Assembly (NCBI GenBank): GCA_023078555.1
Contig: CM041196.1
Span: 620,001 to 684,000, forward strand
Length of the DNA stretch: 64,000 bases
Source: Ulva prolifera
Lineage: Eukaryota > Chlorophyta > Ulvophyceae > Ulvales > Ulvaceae
Reading direction: 5' to 3'
The stretch's first letter is position 1. Every line of letters begins with the position of its first letter. Of the stretch, positions 23,101-34,000 are shown piece after piece. The position numbers and the translations under genes were made by a program. The notes beneath the pieces were generated by a model. That model saw only the letters and a program-made list of their open reading frames with translations. It made no database searches and had not been told where the DNA came from.

Positions 23101-24446
23101 TGGCGGACCATGGTGTGTTTGTGAGGAAAGTTTGCACCGGACGAGTATGGCGTTGTGCAAAGGGAATGCGTATGTGCTCCGTGCGGGGCTTTACTCTTTG
23201 GCTGGAATCACTGGCAGGGCGGAGGTACGCGCTCGTGCTCGGCCTAGTGCCATAAATGAGTAAGTGGATTTGCGAATGCATTCCGAGAAACGGCTCCATG
23301 CCCGGCCTCTGTCCTTTGTTACTACATACATGCGTGCATGGGCCATGCGGAGCCAGCGTCGGTGTATGCAGGGTGTGAGGCTACGGCGGCCGGTGCTCCG
23401 GTCGAAGGGGATGTCAGGCTGCAGCCTCTCGTCGGCACCGGCGCCCCCACCGCAGCCTGCGATGAGGTCCACTTTGGAGCCGTCGAGCTGTTCCACGCCG
23501 GCCGCTGGGGCCGTATCTGTGGCTCAAGCGACTTTACAAACAACCCTGACGATGACACGGGCATTGACGCACAGGTCGTGTGCCGTCAGCTGGGGTTTCC
23601 GTTTGGGGGAAGTGCTGACGCCGACGAGGATTTTGTGTACAACTTCGACTACGATGATGGCTCTGTCGGGAATGGCGCCCTGGTCTGGGCGACTGAGGTG
23701 CGGCTACATACGCTATATATATGCAGCTGCGCCGGCAAAGTAGTGTATGCTGTCTCTTCCCCCCATGCAGCATGTGCCTGGATCCGGACTATGTGAGCAT
23801 GGTTTTCGCTGTTTGCTGTGCGGTACGTTTAGGATCATGATGACGTATATTAACAGAGCTCGCATTCATATAATTGAACGTCTGTCTGATCTCTGTGCTT
23901 GCTATGAGACTTTTGCATGTGTTCAACGGATCGCGTGTCACACAATATGAGGCGGTTTCACTACATTTCTGCAGCACAGTGGCCATGGCCACTGCACAGT
24001 GGCCATGGCCACTGCTGCCCACTGCTGCCACAGTACCAATGCATTGGTACTGTGGCAGCAGTGGGCCCGGCCGTAATGCCAACCATTTCTGTGCACACAC
24101 AGCTGCCCAGCACGTTTTTTTTTTGGGCGTGGTGGGTGTCGCGTGCGTGGGTGTCTGTGTGTTTGCTTCGTCTGTTTGCTTCTTTCGCGGTGCTGCCCGC
24201 CTTGCTGCCTTTGTCCTTGTAACACACAGTTGCCCAGCACGTCGATGCGGCCTCAGGGGTGACCACTTGTCAGGGGACTGCAGGTGGTGTGCACGGGCAA
24301 AGAGGAGCGCCTCCTGGACTGCGACTTCCCGGAGAGCTTTGGCGGAACGTCAGGCGGAGAAGATGCCGGCATCGGGCCCGACGCTAGCTGCAGCAGCGAC
24401 GCAAGCGCAATTCTCTCCGTTGTGTGCCGCCGCTTTGAGCTGACAG
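13935..24446 (+). CDS. Gene A: secreted or surface protein with eight SRCR domains (plus strand)
   Basis: Predicted exons: signal exon ending 14181; SRCR1 14492-14706 and 15301-15493; SRCR2 16102-16488; SRCR3 16888-17114 and 17520-17685; SRCR4 18280-~18520 and 19427-19672; SRCR5 20115-20492; SRCR6 20841-~21030 and 21558-21774; SRCR7 22313-22726; SRCR8 23372-23697 and 24284-24446, ending at a phase-1 donor (ACAG|GTCCGC). A further 3' exon is therefore expected but was not identified. Nearly every junction is GT-AG, and lengths agree with phase 1 between domains and phase 0 within them. Domain order matches gene B one to one. SRCR domains are disulphide-stabilised extracellular binding modules of about 100 residues. 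No transmembrane or enzymatic domain was recognised. The start codon is uncertain: the frame to 13935 is open, but the hydrophobic segment lies some 50 codons in. Confidence 0.75.
14492..15493 (+). CDS. Gene A SRCR domain 1 (two exons)
   Basis: N-half 14492-14706: GEVRLVSRQQ, GALQVFCDGAWGAVC, ALVACRQLGFTTG, ending at a phase-0 GTGCGG donor that aligns exactly with those of B and C. C-half 15301-15493: EVLAPFALANPGCAGNE, TRLVDCP, then VFVECRDA, ending at a phase-1 GTACGG donor. The 594-bp intron holds a segment also found near locus D (3853-3950). Confidence 0.82.
16102..16488 (+). CDS. Gene A SRCR domain 2 (single exon)
   Basis: The whole domain lies in one 129-codon exon: EDGSVRLTGG, FGRLEVFFRGGWGRVC, VVCSLLGYDQG, LQCRGNESRLLDCP, DIVLSCFSN. 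The ends are phase 1 (TGTAG|AG and CTCTG|GTACGC). Gene B splits the same domain with a phase-0 intron, so this is an intron presence/absence difference between paralogues. Confidence 0.85.
16888..17685 (+). CDS. Gene A SRCR domain 3 (two exons)
   Basis: N-half 16888-17114: NGRLRLVDG, FGRLEVFLRGFWSNIC, AKVACRGLGYDGG, with a phase-0 donor CCCG|GTACGC. C-half 17520-17685: VRCNGDERSFGRCP, then VLACANT, with a phase-1 donor ATCAG|GTGCGG. The intron carries one arm of an inverted repeat shared with intron sequence near 23209-23313. Confidence 0.8.
17262..17367. repeat. Dispersed ~105-bp repeat, inverted partner at 23209-23313
   Basis: Reads AGAGGCCGGAGATGGAGCCG ... AAATCCACTCACTC ... GCACGAGCGCG. 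The reverse complement recurs, diverged, at 23209-23313 just upstream of SRCR8. Both copies sit in gene A introns, in opposite orientation, so pre-mRNA base pairing across domains 3-8 is possible. Confidence 0.65.
18280..19672 (+). CDS. Gene A SRCR domain 4 (split by ~0.9 kb containing an R2 retroposon)
   Basis: N-half from 18280: GCSEVEASVEGAVRLRGG, GFVEILQNGTWGGLC, VADVVCRQLGFPHGTRV. The match to gene B ends shortly after this, at about 18520. C-half 19427-19672: FSVDNAECRRPEAALADCD, an acidic Asp/Tyr loop, LYVACRQVPV, phase-1 donor GCAG|GTGCGC. In gene B this domain is one uninterrupted 504-bp exon. The A copy has therefore gained an intron, or is damaged. The donor could not be placed with confidence. 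Confidence 0.65.
18539..18912 (-). mobile_element. R2 retroposon copy 3 (longest clear copy, inside gene A SRCR4)
   Basis: In minus orientation it ends GCTTGCTTTGTCCTTGTAA; in plus it begins with TTACAAGGACAAAGC and becomes CA-rich. Flanks are AATCTGCTTCTGTGT (18524-18538) and ATCTGCTTCTCTGT (18913-18926), a slightly diverged TSD. Its low-complexity composition creates long spurious open frames on both strands. Confidence 0.8.
20115..20492 (+). CDS. Gene A SRCR domain 5 (single exon)
   Basis: One 126-codon exon, phase 1 at both ends: DGDLRLVDRRN, GELEMFFEGSWGDVC, ADVACRQLGLGAG, VPGCLGDEATLLEC, VTLACVGDEEEG. Gene B has the same undivided exon (369 bp). Confidence 0.86.
20841..21774 (+). CDS. 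Gene A SRCR domain 6 (two exons)
   Basis: N-half from 20841: VEGDVRLFD, GFLEVFHAGAWGTLC, then a Tyr-rich loop; its donor is uncertain (GTCGAC near 21020 is one option). C-half 21558-21774: APVVACRQLGFETG, LQCSGDEAAVLDC, ELRCFNS. The C-half exon is 217 bp, the same length as gene B's. A 105-bp inverted-repeat insertion follows the N-half. Confidence 0.75.
21066..21172. repeat. Small MITE-like element with 16-bp inverted ends (gene A intron)
   Basis: CACCAGACCGCGGCCA near 21066 is mirrored by TGGCCGCGGTCTGGTG near 21155, with an AT-rich centre (AAACAATTTGACAAAATTTT). No TSD was seen. It lies just 3' of the SRCR6 N-half and obscures the splice donor. Confidence 0.6.
22026..22196 (+). mobile_element. 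R2 retroposon copy 4 (gene A, between SRCR6 and SRCR7)
   Basis: GT-rich insert ending GCCTTGTCCTCCTATA with the R2 core GCGGTGCTACCTGCCTCG. The TSD is short or decayed (ACAGTCAC at 22018-22025 and 22197-22204). Confidence 0.7.
22313..22726 (+). CDS. Gene A SRCR domain 7 (single exon)
   Basis: 138 codons, phase 1 at both ends: AVRLVGGSADPGGAWEYG, RLEVLVNGGW, AEAACTSLGYTAAV, ISCEGNETSLEECD, VALLCTNPSG. Nearly the same length as gene B's domain 7 (420 bp), with which it shares the SADPGGAWEYGRLEVLV block. Confidence 0.87.
23372..24446 (+). CDS. Gene A SRCR domain 8 (two exons)
   Basis: N-half 23372-23697: GDVRLQPLVGTGAPTAAC, FGAVELFHAGRWGRIC, AQVVCRQLGFPFG, LVWATE, with a phase-0 donor GAG|GTGCGG. 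C-half 24284-24446: VVCTGKEERLLDCDFPESF, then LSVVCRRFELTG, with a phase-1 donor. Its intron contains the 48-bp palindrome and an R2 retroposon. No later domain was recognised downstream. Confidence 0.82.
24018..24065. repeat. 48-bp perfect palindrome (gene A intron, SRCR8)
   Basis: Two 24-base arms with no spacer, centre CCAATGCATTGG and outer ends CCCACTGCTGCC. It is preceded by two direct copies of the self-complementary word AGTGGCCATGGCCACT (from about 23980). Perfect arms suggest recent origin or ongoing conversion. Confidence 0.92.
24115..24221 (+). mobile_element. R2 retroposon copy 5 (gene A, SRCR8 intron)
   Basis: A 107-bp insert starting with a run of ten T and ending CTGCCTTTGTCCTTGTA, flanked by 20-bp duplications that differ at one base (ACACACAGCTGCCCAGCACG at 24095-24114; 24222-24241). 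Closest to copy 1 in the GCTTCGTCTGTTTGC block. Confidence 0.88.
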
Positions 24447-27223
24447 GTCCGCCTCGACAAATGCCCTGCATCCTGCATTCCCGCACAAATCTGGAAAGAT
24501 GTGACATGCTCACGGCTTGGACACTCAAGCACGTGGAAGAGGGTCGGTCTGACCAATTGCAAGCACATTCACGCAGCGCCGTCAGCGTTTCCGCAAACTG
24601 TGACAGCGACCACGTTCGTCCCACAAGCTTGCCTCGAAAACGCATGCTGTGGTAGCACTGCGGGACTGGCACCTGCATCGACCGCATGCGCCCAGGGTCA
24701 AGCTCGCACTTTCGTGCACAGCATGTTGCATGCAGCCAGGACAGTTTGTTGGCCCGGCCTCAGCACAATTTAAACCGCAGCTGTGAAGTCATGTGTCTGC
24801 ATCACTAGTATTAGTGCAATGTGTGCTTTTTCCAGCAGTGTACAGCCACGTGGCTCTCTCCTCTGGCCCGTAAGGAGCCTGCTCTACGCATGTGCCGTTG
24901 CAGTCCCATGGCAGGCGCTATGGGAGTGCCATCTTTATGACAAGAACAAAGACGATTGCCCCGTTGTGCAGAATCCGCCGTGATCCGCTGATTTTCTAGA
25001 TTGGCTCTGATTGGACAAAGAGGAAAGCCTGCATATCAAAGCTCTGCACAGGGACAGATTAGCCTGCGCGAAGCTGGATGAGATGACAGCATCATTGACA
25101 CCAATGTCCAGTGTGCGTTGGTGTGGTATATACATATATGTATTGGAGTAGATACGATGCATGCCATACGATGCATGCCATACGATGCATGCCACAGTAC
25201 TAGCGTTGTGCTGCAGCTGCCGTTGGCAATGGCAGAACGTCCAAGTGCATACCCGCACGTGCTCGGTGTGTGAGAGGAGTCAACTAGAAATAGAACAGAG
25301 GACAGAAGTTGAAAGGTAACGAATTCATGGGTCCGTTCGGATTCAGAGACACTATGCCGGTCAGGAACCTAATTACGTTGAAGGTTTGTGCGACAGCTGA
25401 TTTTTTCATGAACTACTGTAAGGATCAAGTCGGCCGGGGGGCATCAGAGGGGGTTTTTGAGGTGGTAACCAGCATAGCCGCATCCGAAGGTCAGACTGAT
25501 GGCGGCTCTTTGGCAAGCTGTATCAGAGCTTGAGCTCTGACTACGGGCTCAGGCGACAGGGCTGCTTCAGGCCGGCCGAAGGTTCACCGTGTCGCCGCAG
25601 TATCATATACTGCATGTGCATGGAAATGAGCCTCCATCTCCTGAGGAGACGTGATTGCCCTACACGGATAAAGTCAGGGAGACGGAAGACACAGTGGAGT
25701 TGCTGCACATGTCACGAACCGGAACAGGAGCAACAGCCACCCATGCATATGCCAGATCTATCGATTATCCAGATGACCTCTGAGACACCGCATTCGGTTG
25801 ACTGCACTGGCATGCATTAGCAGCAACACACCCCCCTCGAGTGCACTCAAACCCGCACGCGCACAATAATAAATCACCCACACCCGCATGCACGCACCCC
25901 GCTCAGTGCCACCATCCTCGGAAACTGTACTGCACGCGTAGCCTTGGCGAACTCAAGCACACACCACCTCTGCGTCAGCGCCAGAGGCAGGGTTGCTAGG
26001 GCCTCCAGCCCTGATCTGTGAGTGCACTGCACTGGTGGCACCCATCAGTGGTGGACACTCTGCATAGCTATGCATCTACTGCTATCTAATTACATGCAGT
26101 TGGAACACAACTACGTGCAGGGGCTCCAGCGCCTGTGGCACATGCCTGGTAGTTAATCACAAGGGCTAGACAGCTAGCTGTTGGGATTGAAATAGCTGCC
26201 CTGCAAAAGCCACATCCATTGCACACCTATGAATACGCTACCGACCTATGAGGGAGCATCATGTGGCAATGTGACTGTGCGGGTTGTTGCCGCGCACACT
26301 CATGCATCCTTCCCCATGACTCCAAGCGGAACCCCCCCTGCGGCGGTGCCTGTGCACTACAGTGTACATACACCATAAACAAGCTAGTCTGCCCTTTAGA
26401 GTATACCACAGGCTGCTCAGCCGTCGATATACAGCTTCCATCAGCGCATGTACATTACTGGGCATATCAATCCTGTTCCACCTCTGACGCTGGCGTGCGT
26501 CGGGCTCACGAGATCCTAGCGGCGGATGACTTCCGACTCTGCAGGTGAACACGCACAAGTCAGCTGCAATATTCAAGTCGTGATCTGAGGACGTGTGATT
26601 ACAGAGCTCTGTAGCCGCACAGCGACCAGCCAGTGCCCTTCCGCCGTCCCCGGGGTCAGGCACGCGGATGTGCCTCGCACGGAAGCACAATGTCATACAC
26701 CGCACCGTGGCCACTAGTGCCCTGAGGCGTAGCACATTAGCATCCTGTATGCATGTGCTCGAACACACATACAGCCCCAGCCTGCTGACACAGCTCTGCA
26801 ACGTAGCATGAGCATGGATTCCATATGACCATGATCACAGTAGAAGTGGGCCCAGTGTTAGGAGGGTGGTGGACACAGGCGAGCATGTGCAAGCTCACCA
26901 ACCTGACCTGGTGCGCATGACGGAAACGAGGAAGCACGCAGCATGATCGCAGCATCGAGCAGCGAGCGGGGATCGTTAGGACCTCTATGGGACAATTGTG
27001 CCAGTCCCCCATGCACAGACAGCACCCACAGACATACTGCGAGGCGGTGTCGACGTCTCCAGGGGGAAGCATGGTGTCCCACAGCAGAGGAAGACAGGAC
27101 GATTGCCAGACCAATCTGCCACAACAGAGCACAAAGCCAGGCAGTGAACGCAGGAGGGCGTCGCGCAGTATGGGCCTGAGGCCAACGCGCTGAAATCTGA
27201 GACTGAGAGCTGGGGGTCCACAC
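24447..27223. other. Convergent spacer between genes A and B
   Basis: Both genes end in phase-1 donors facing this interval, so each probably has a last exon here, but no homologous pair of exons was recognised. A 14-bp unit ATACGATGCATGCC is repeated three times at 25152-25193. Several open frames on both strands (for example 25309-25533 and 26261-26548) look like chance. Poly(A) sites were not assigned. Confidence 0.45.
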
Positions 27224-28008
27224 CTGGAATTGTGAAGCGGCGGCAGACGATGCCGAGGCGCTGGTTCTGATCGGCGGCGCACGTCTCAGAGAGCCCTCTG
27301 CGGCCCGACCTTGACGTGAAGTTCTCTGGGAAGCTGCAGTCCCGCAGGCGCTCCTCAGTTCCTTTGCACACCACCTGCAGGCCACAGCCGCAATGCCACA
27401 TCACCTGGGGCTTCATGGTGAGCACCACCCCGAGCAGACACGCCGGCTCGAGTGCCCTGCTTGAGCCTGTGGCCCAGTGCAATGGCAGCCTCAATGGCAC
27501 GTGACCGCGCAGCCTGATGAGGAGGTGCATGCCTGGGAATTGATGACTTGCAAGAGCCATCGCCGTTGCAGTTGTTGCATGAAACAACAAATACTCTACA
27601 AGTTGGAGTCTTGTCAGGCAGTGTGAGAAGAGGCTGGGCTCCACAACCACCAGTGGTGATGGCAGCACACCTGAGTAGCCCACACAAGCTCAATCTCACG
27701 TCCGGCACGGCTGCCCTCAAACTGACCATCGTACGCATCGTCGACCTCCGCGGTGTCCATCACGGTGCCAAAGGGGAACCCAAGCTCGCGGCATGCGACC
27801 TGCGCGTCCAGCACAAACTCCTCCGGCTCTGCCGCCGCGAGGGGGCTGAAGTCTCCCGCGCAGATGATGCCCCAGTCGCCGTCATTGAAGATCTCGAGGC
27901 CACCAAAGTGCACGTCATCGCACGGCGCGGTCGCGGCGGCGGTTCCGGTGAGGGGCACGAGGCGGATGTCACCCTGCTGTGGGGCCCGCGGCTCGCCCTC
28001 GGCACACT
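27224..28008 (-). CDS. Gene B SRCR domain 8 (two exons)
   Basis: N-half 28008-27671: GDIRLVPLTGTAAATAPC, FGGLEIFNDGDWGIIC, AQVACRELGFPFG, ELVWATQ, with a phase-0 donor. C-half 27374-27224: VVCKGTEERLRDCSFPENF, ETCAADQNQRLGIVCRRF, ending phase 1. The intron position is identical to gene A's. Confidence 0.84.
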
Positions 28009-31000
28009 CTGCATGCACATGCCGCCACGTGAAAATGTTTGAGAAACTCCATAGAGTGAATCACATGAGACCACACAGTGGATGGCAGTGCACTGCAGGA
28101 TGCAACTGCGGGCGCAGGTGGGAAGCTGGATCCGAAGATCCACCGAACACACGCACCCACACAATGCAATCCGAGGGGGTCAACCTCATGTGCACTGCAG
28201 GCAGCATCTGCGGGCTTGATGATACGGATAAGCAAACGGAGATCAACTCTACGTTACTTGAAGAACACTCGCAACGGAGAGGTCGCACCGCTCGGAGTGG
28301 AGCACACGAGCGCCACGCTGGACACCCCGTCCACCTCCCCGCCCTCTGAGCCTCCAGCGTAATCGTAGTACCCAGAGTTCGTGTCGTAAGGGCCCGTGAA
28401 CGAGATCCTGCAGTCGGCCAGCGTTGCTTCAGAGCCCTCGCAGGAGATCCCACTGACAGCCACGATGTCCGCGTCCTGTGTGCGCAGCGGCGATGATCGC
28501 CCGGCAAGGATCTGGGCGCCGGTGGCGTAGCCGAGGGAGCGGCACGCGACCTGCGCGCCGCGGCGGCCAAACTGCTCGCCCTGGACGAACGGGCTATCTT
28601 CGACGATGCTCCACGCGCCGCTGACCAGCACCTCGAGGCGGCCGTACTCCCAGGCCCCCCCGGGGTCGGCGCTGCCGCCCGTGAGGCGCGCCCGGCCGTT
28701 CTCCGCCACTGCATCAGAGGTAATCTTTAAAAGAGCATTTCAAAGAAGGTCTGCAGTACTCTGCTGTGGGTACACTCCGGTGCCCGCTGCAGGACCATAC
28801 CGGCTATGAAAGTATCCAAGAAAGGTTGATGAAAGTGATGATGAAAGTTTCCAGTACTATACAGGGTGGGGAGAGGTTACAAGTGTCCGTGCTCAGATCT
28901 GCGGACTCCGCGCAGGCTGAAGTGGGCACCGGGAATGTGCTTGGGGATTCAACGCCACCGGGCTGTGATTACATGTGATGGGTTGGGCGTACACCGTGGT
29001 CCGCAGAGGCTGGACTGGTGTAGACGAAAATAACAGAGGCTTTTAGGACGATACTCTTAAGAATATCTCCAGGGGATGCACGGTGACACCAGGGCGCACT
29101 GGAGGAGGTGCAGGCGACGGTGAGCAGTGGCCCGCAGCCAGCAGTCTCGCCAAAGATCGCAAGCTCACAGTCTGCAACTACTGCCTCGGTGCCGACGCAC
29201 TGCAGCGACGCGATCCAAGGCGGTGGCGCCGTGGCAGCCGCAGCGCTGCTGACGTCACGGTGGACAAAGGCGCCGGTCCTGAAGCCGAGCTCGCGACAGG
29301 CTACCTCTGCACTGGCCTGCGCACAGGAGGCAGGCCGTGAGAGGCGTTGGTTGCACGGCCATTAGTGCATGCGGAGTTTGGAAACATTTAGTGCTTTACA
29401 GCCACGAATTCTCAGGATGCAGACGTTTCACCATCCGCACAGACACTGCTAGAGGCGTGTGCCTGAACGCTAATGCCTCGCTGCTCAAAATGATTACACT
29501 GGATCAAAATAGTCACAGCCAGAGTAGTGTTGATCAACTGGTTTATGCATTCGCGGTGGGTTCAGCTGGTCTCAGGGACCGCATCATACAGACATCAGCG
29601 ATCGCGAAAGGTACCACTGGCCGGGAAACGAGTTATCACTGTTCCATTTGCAGCAGGTTCAGTGGCAGCAGTGCCACATCGTGACACAAGGAACGCCTGG
29701 ATGTCGAAGACGGCAGAATTGGCATCAGGTCATTGCGTCCTGGAGCAAGGGAAGCACGCATATGAACGAAACGGTGGAGCAACAGGATAGCATGCAGAGC
29801 AGTGGATCATCAACTTCAATATTTGTATACCTGCGAGGCACTAATAGAATCACGGCTTCAACGCCAACGCAGAGCGCACGTCTGTGATGGCTGGTGAGGA
29901 ATAGTACGATTGCAGCCCGTTGCGGCGGTTCCCGCAGATAGATCCCCATGCGCCAGCGTGGAATATCTCCAGGTTGCCGACCACCGAGCCGGGAACAGCG
30001 CCGGCTGTCTGGCCTGCCAGGCGCACGCTGCTCTCTGCTCCTGCACAGCTCAACTTGATTGAATCTGCGTTGAAAAATAGCATGCCATGGGGGGGGCATC
30101 GGCTCGAGCTTGTGCAGGGCAGATATCCCAAACCACACTACGTGCAGTGTATTGCAAACACAAGCACCGGTATCTGTCACAACGCTTCACTGGCGAGCGG
30201 CTCCTCCAGATATGACTGGCGCCTGGCGGGCACGGGCATGCTGATCTCTGTACCAGCTCTTCTAGAGTGCACTCGGCCGCCTGCCTCTCCAAAGGAAGTG
30301 CCGCAACGCATGCATGATGCTGTACTACATGATGTAGCCATGGAGCGCTTCAGGATGAAGCGGGGCAGAACCACCATCAGACGCTGTCAAACGCCTGTGG
30401 CATGGAATGGATCAGCCACACTTCAGTATGCATGTTCGCAAGCATGGTGCGCATGCGTTTCAAACCTAGGCACACGGAAGAAGCACCATAATGCATTCAG
30501 TCAACTGCTACACGAAACCAGACAGAGGAAGCCTACTGAAAGAGCTTCGAAGCGGTGCTGACAGGCGGGGCCCGCCAGCTCAGAATATTGGGCTCTGCAC
30601 CGATGCACAAGCTCACGGCCGCCCGCTCTCGAGGACATAACGCACCGTCCACTGCACTCGACACGCATGACAGACGCAGCCCATCAGAGCTGAAGTCCCG
30701 GCAGCCGCTGTCATAGTCCAAGTCCAAGCTCCCCTGTCCCGGACAATCAAGCAGGCGCTCCTCCTGGCCACTGCAGCCAGCGGCGCTCACCACCACCTCC
30801 GGGAACACCGCGACCTGAGCCAGCGTACCGCTGCGATCAGGAATCGCGACGGAGCCGGCGCCGAGGCCGAGCTGGCGGCAGGCGACGGTGGCGTCGGCGG
30901 CGCCGAATGCGGCCTGGCAGACCTGTCCCCAGGAGCCCTCAAAGAAGATCTCCAGGCGGCCGGTCACCCAGCTGGCGATAGTTGTTGCGTCGACGAGCCT

Positions 31001-34000
31001 CAGATCGCCCTCCTCTGCAATGTCCACACGGGTACTGCTCAACAAGCACGGGGCAACACCAGCTGGTGTGAATCAAGTGTGACTGCTCCTGCCGGTCGTC
31101 TACTGGTTGTGTAGATCAGCGTGGCTTCGATTCAAGTCTAGTGCACAAGTGCTGCGAAAGTTGCTCTGCATGATAGCATATGACACAGCAGCAGCAGATT
31201 CCGGCGACTTGATCATTCGTGCAAAACCAAAGTAGGTATGGGTCATCACATTTGCCCTACTGTTGTTCACGCACCAGCGTCGGGAGTGGTCACAGCCTCT
31301 AGAGCCTCTGGCACTGGGAACTGCCGGCAGGCCACATGCAGACGGCGGTCCCTGTCAGCACAGCCGCTGTTCTCCACCAGGAAACCCGGACCCAGGTCGC
31401 AGTCCACCAGCCGGCTCTCAGGGCCATTGCACTCCACCTCTCTCAGCCACACCCTCCCCACAGGCTCCTCTGCCTCTTCTGCGAGGCCATCGTAGTCCTG
31501 CCTCAGGTAATCATCATCGTCGCTGTCTCGCGGCGGCCGTGCGCTGAGGGGATCAACGCGGGTGCCGTGCGGGAAGCCGAGCTGCCGACATACGACATCC
31601 GCCACGAGGTTATCCTCCGGGCGACTGAGGTCTACAGTGAACACGGGCCTGCAGATGGCGCCCCACTCGCCGGCGTTGAGGACCTCCACGAAGCCGGAGT
31701 GCAGGGGGTCGCAGAGCGTGCCGAAGCCGCCGCGCAGCCGCACCGCACCTTCCGCGCTGCCCTCCTGCTCGCTGCAACCTGCAACGCAGATGCCGTTGCG
31801 ATGCGAATTCACAGTATGAAAGGCATCAGGGACACAGGCAGCACGGTGCTGATGTATGTGGGGTGCATGCGTGTGTTGGTCTGTGTTGCGGGTTGTTTGT
31901 TGAGTGGGTGTGTATCCCCCCGTTTTGTGACCTGCGCATGCGGTGCCACCTGCCTCGCTGGCTTTGCCCTTGTAACACAGGCAGCAAGGGGGCCCCCTGG
32001 CATGGATGACTGCGGAGTGCACCCAGGTGCCTGCAGGAGGCAGCACAAGATTGAGATGCAATCACCTCGCCTTCACGGTAGCCCAGGAAGTGATGCCGTC
32101 AGTACAGCGCTGGCATCTAGGGCATGTGGAGGCTGTGCAAAGGCTCTGAACACCGGGCATACATCACTGGCATGCAGCGCATGGAGCATACGGGTGGGAG
32201 GAGGGCGGCAGCGCACCTGCTGTGGTCCTGCCGCAGGCGATCACCGTGCTGCTTGTCTCTGCGTTGCAGTTTGGTACCAGCTCGGGGTTGTTCTGGCACT
32301 CCAGCAGGGACGTCTCGTCTCCAGCACAGTCCACGGCTGCCAGCGCCACGGGCGAATTTGACACGAGCACCTGCAGGAGGATTGCCAGTGCTTCTGAGAT
32401 CAAGGCTACTGCACCAGGACGTGGTTGCGGGGTGGCTGTGGGGGAAGGGCAGCCGGCTGCCCTAGGGTACCCTGTGTCGCCCTAGGGTGGCGGCACCTGC
32501 CCTCAGGTGGCTGCCCTAGCGTGGCACCACCCTTGGCTGTTGAGCAGTCACACCAAGTCATTTTTGTGTGCTTCCTGTGGGTGTGCGCACGCAAACACGC
32601 TTGCTGGCCCAGGTCGACGTTAAAGTGATGGACAGATGTCGCCATCAAGAGCACAGATGTGTGTGGATCCAATCAGAACGGCAGGGGACAATTCCTCGTC
32701 CACCACATCTGCACGTCTGCGCGACGTGCACCGCTGTCTGTTGCGGTCTAGAGTGTGACAGGTGCAACTCGGACAGCTCGTGAAATCAGAGGCAGTCATC
32801 GGAGAGCGCTGCAGGCTGCCCTCACATCCACACCACGCAACACTTTGGGCATGGCACCCATCCCTGTGTCGCTTCGCTTATACAGCAAAAAAGAATCAAT
32901 CTTCGTACAATAAGGTGCATGATCGGCCAAGCGCCTCCCTGCCCAGATGCACACCTGATTACGTGCCTCCGAGTATGGCTGAATGAATCGCAGAGTGGAG
33001 CCACCATCAAAGCCGAGGCCGCTGCAGGCCACCTGCGCTGACTCCGGTGTGAAGCGGCCACAGACGTTGCTCCAGAAGCCCCGCAGGAAGACCTCGAGGC
33101 GGCCGTACTCGTACCCCGGCCCTGAGGCGCCATCCAACAGCCGTAGCTGGCCGTCGACCTCTGCAGTCGGGAACCAGATTGCGCAATGTCCGACCATATG
33201 ACTGGCGCTTGTGCGTAATGCACAGTGACATAATCACCTGCATCAGTGATCTGTCCAGTCCATAAGTGCGCCAGTGATACTTCTGGTACTGACAACATGA
33301 CTAATTATAATGTCATGGTAACCAGATTACCCGAGACCTGCCCGGGACGACCAGTCCGCCCTTGCTGGTTCATCCAGCCGCCGAAACTCTTGAAACCGTG
33401 CACTGAACTAACAAAGTCCAGCAGGCTGGCAGCCGTCACTCGGCGCAGCAAGATGCACGCACCGGGCTGCGGACCGCTGGAGCAGGAGATCCAGACGTCG
33501 TCGGCATGGCCGCAGTTGTTGTTGTCCGCGTCGAGGGCTACGCCCGGGCACTGCGCCAGCGCCGCCTCGGTGCCCATGCATGCGGCGCCAGAGAGGACGA
33601 CCGGCACCCGCTCTGTTGGTGCTGCCGCCTCGTCTATCTGCGCACATGCATGGCGGATGTACCTTGTTGGGCGCACGTGCATGCCAGGCAGCAGTTGATG
33701 CAATCGGACGTGGTCAGATGCGACTGACTTTCACTTTTGCAATGAGAAGGTCTGCAGCGTCCGTTCGGAGTGTAATGCCAATATCGCACGGGGATCACGT
33801 TGATGCAAAAATACGGCAACAGTCTTTGGTGCTAGCAGCCTCCACCTGGAGAAGCAGAAGCCACACCCGCATTCTAGTAGGGATTCAGTTCTTTGCTACC
33901 TTTGACATGTCTGTGTGAGCCAGAGGCGTTTGTAGCTACAGGGTATATCTTGGGTCTCTGCAGGATATGCAGCTATGCTGCGCAGGGAGACATGTGGAAA

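Noticed and set aside
25309..25820. Last exons of gene A
   Set aside because: No counterpart is seen in gene B, and no conserved Cys pattern or membrane segment.
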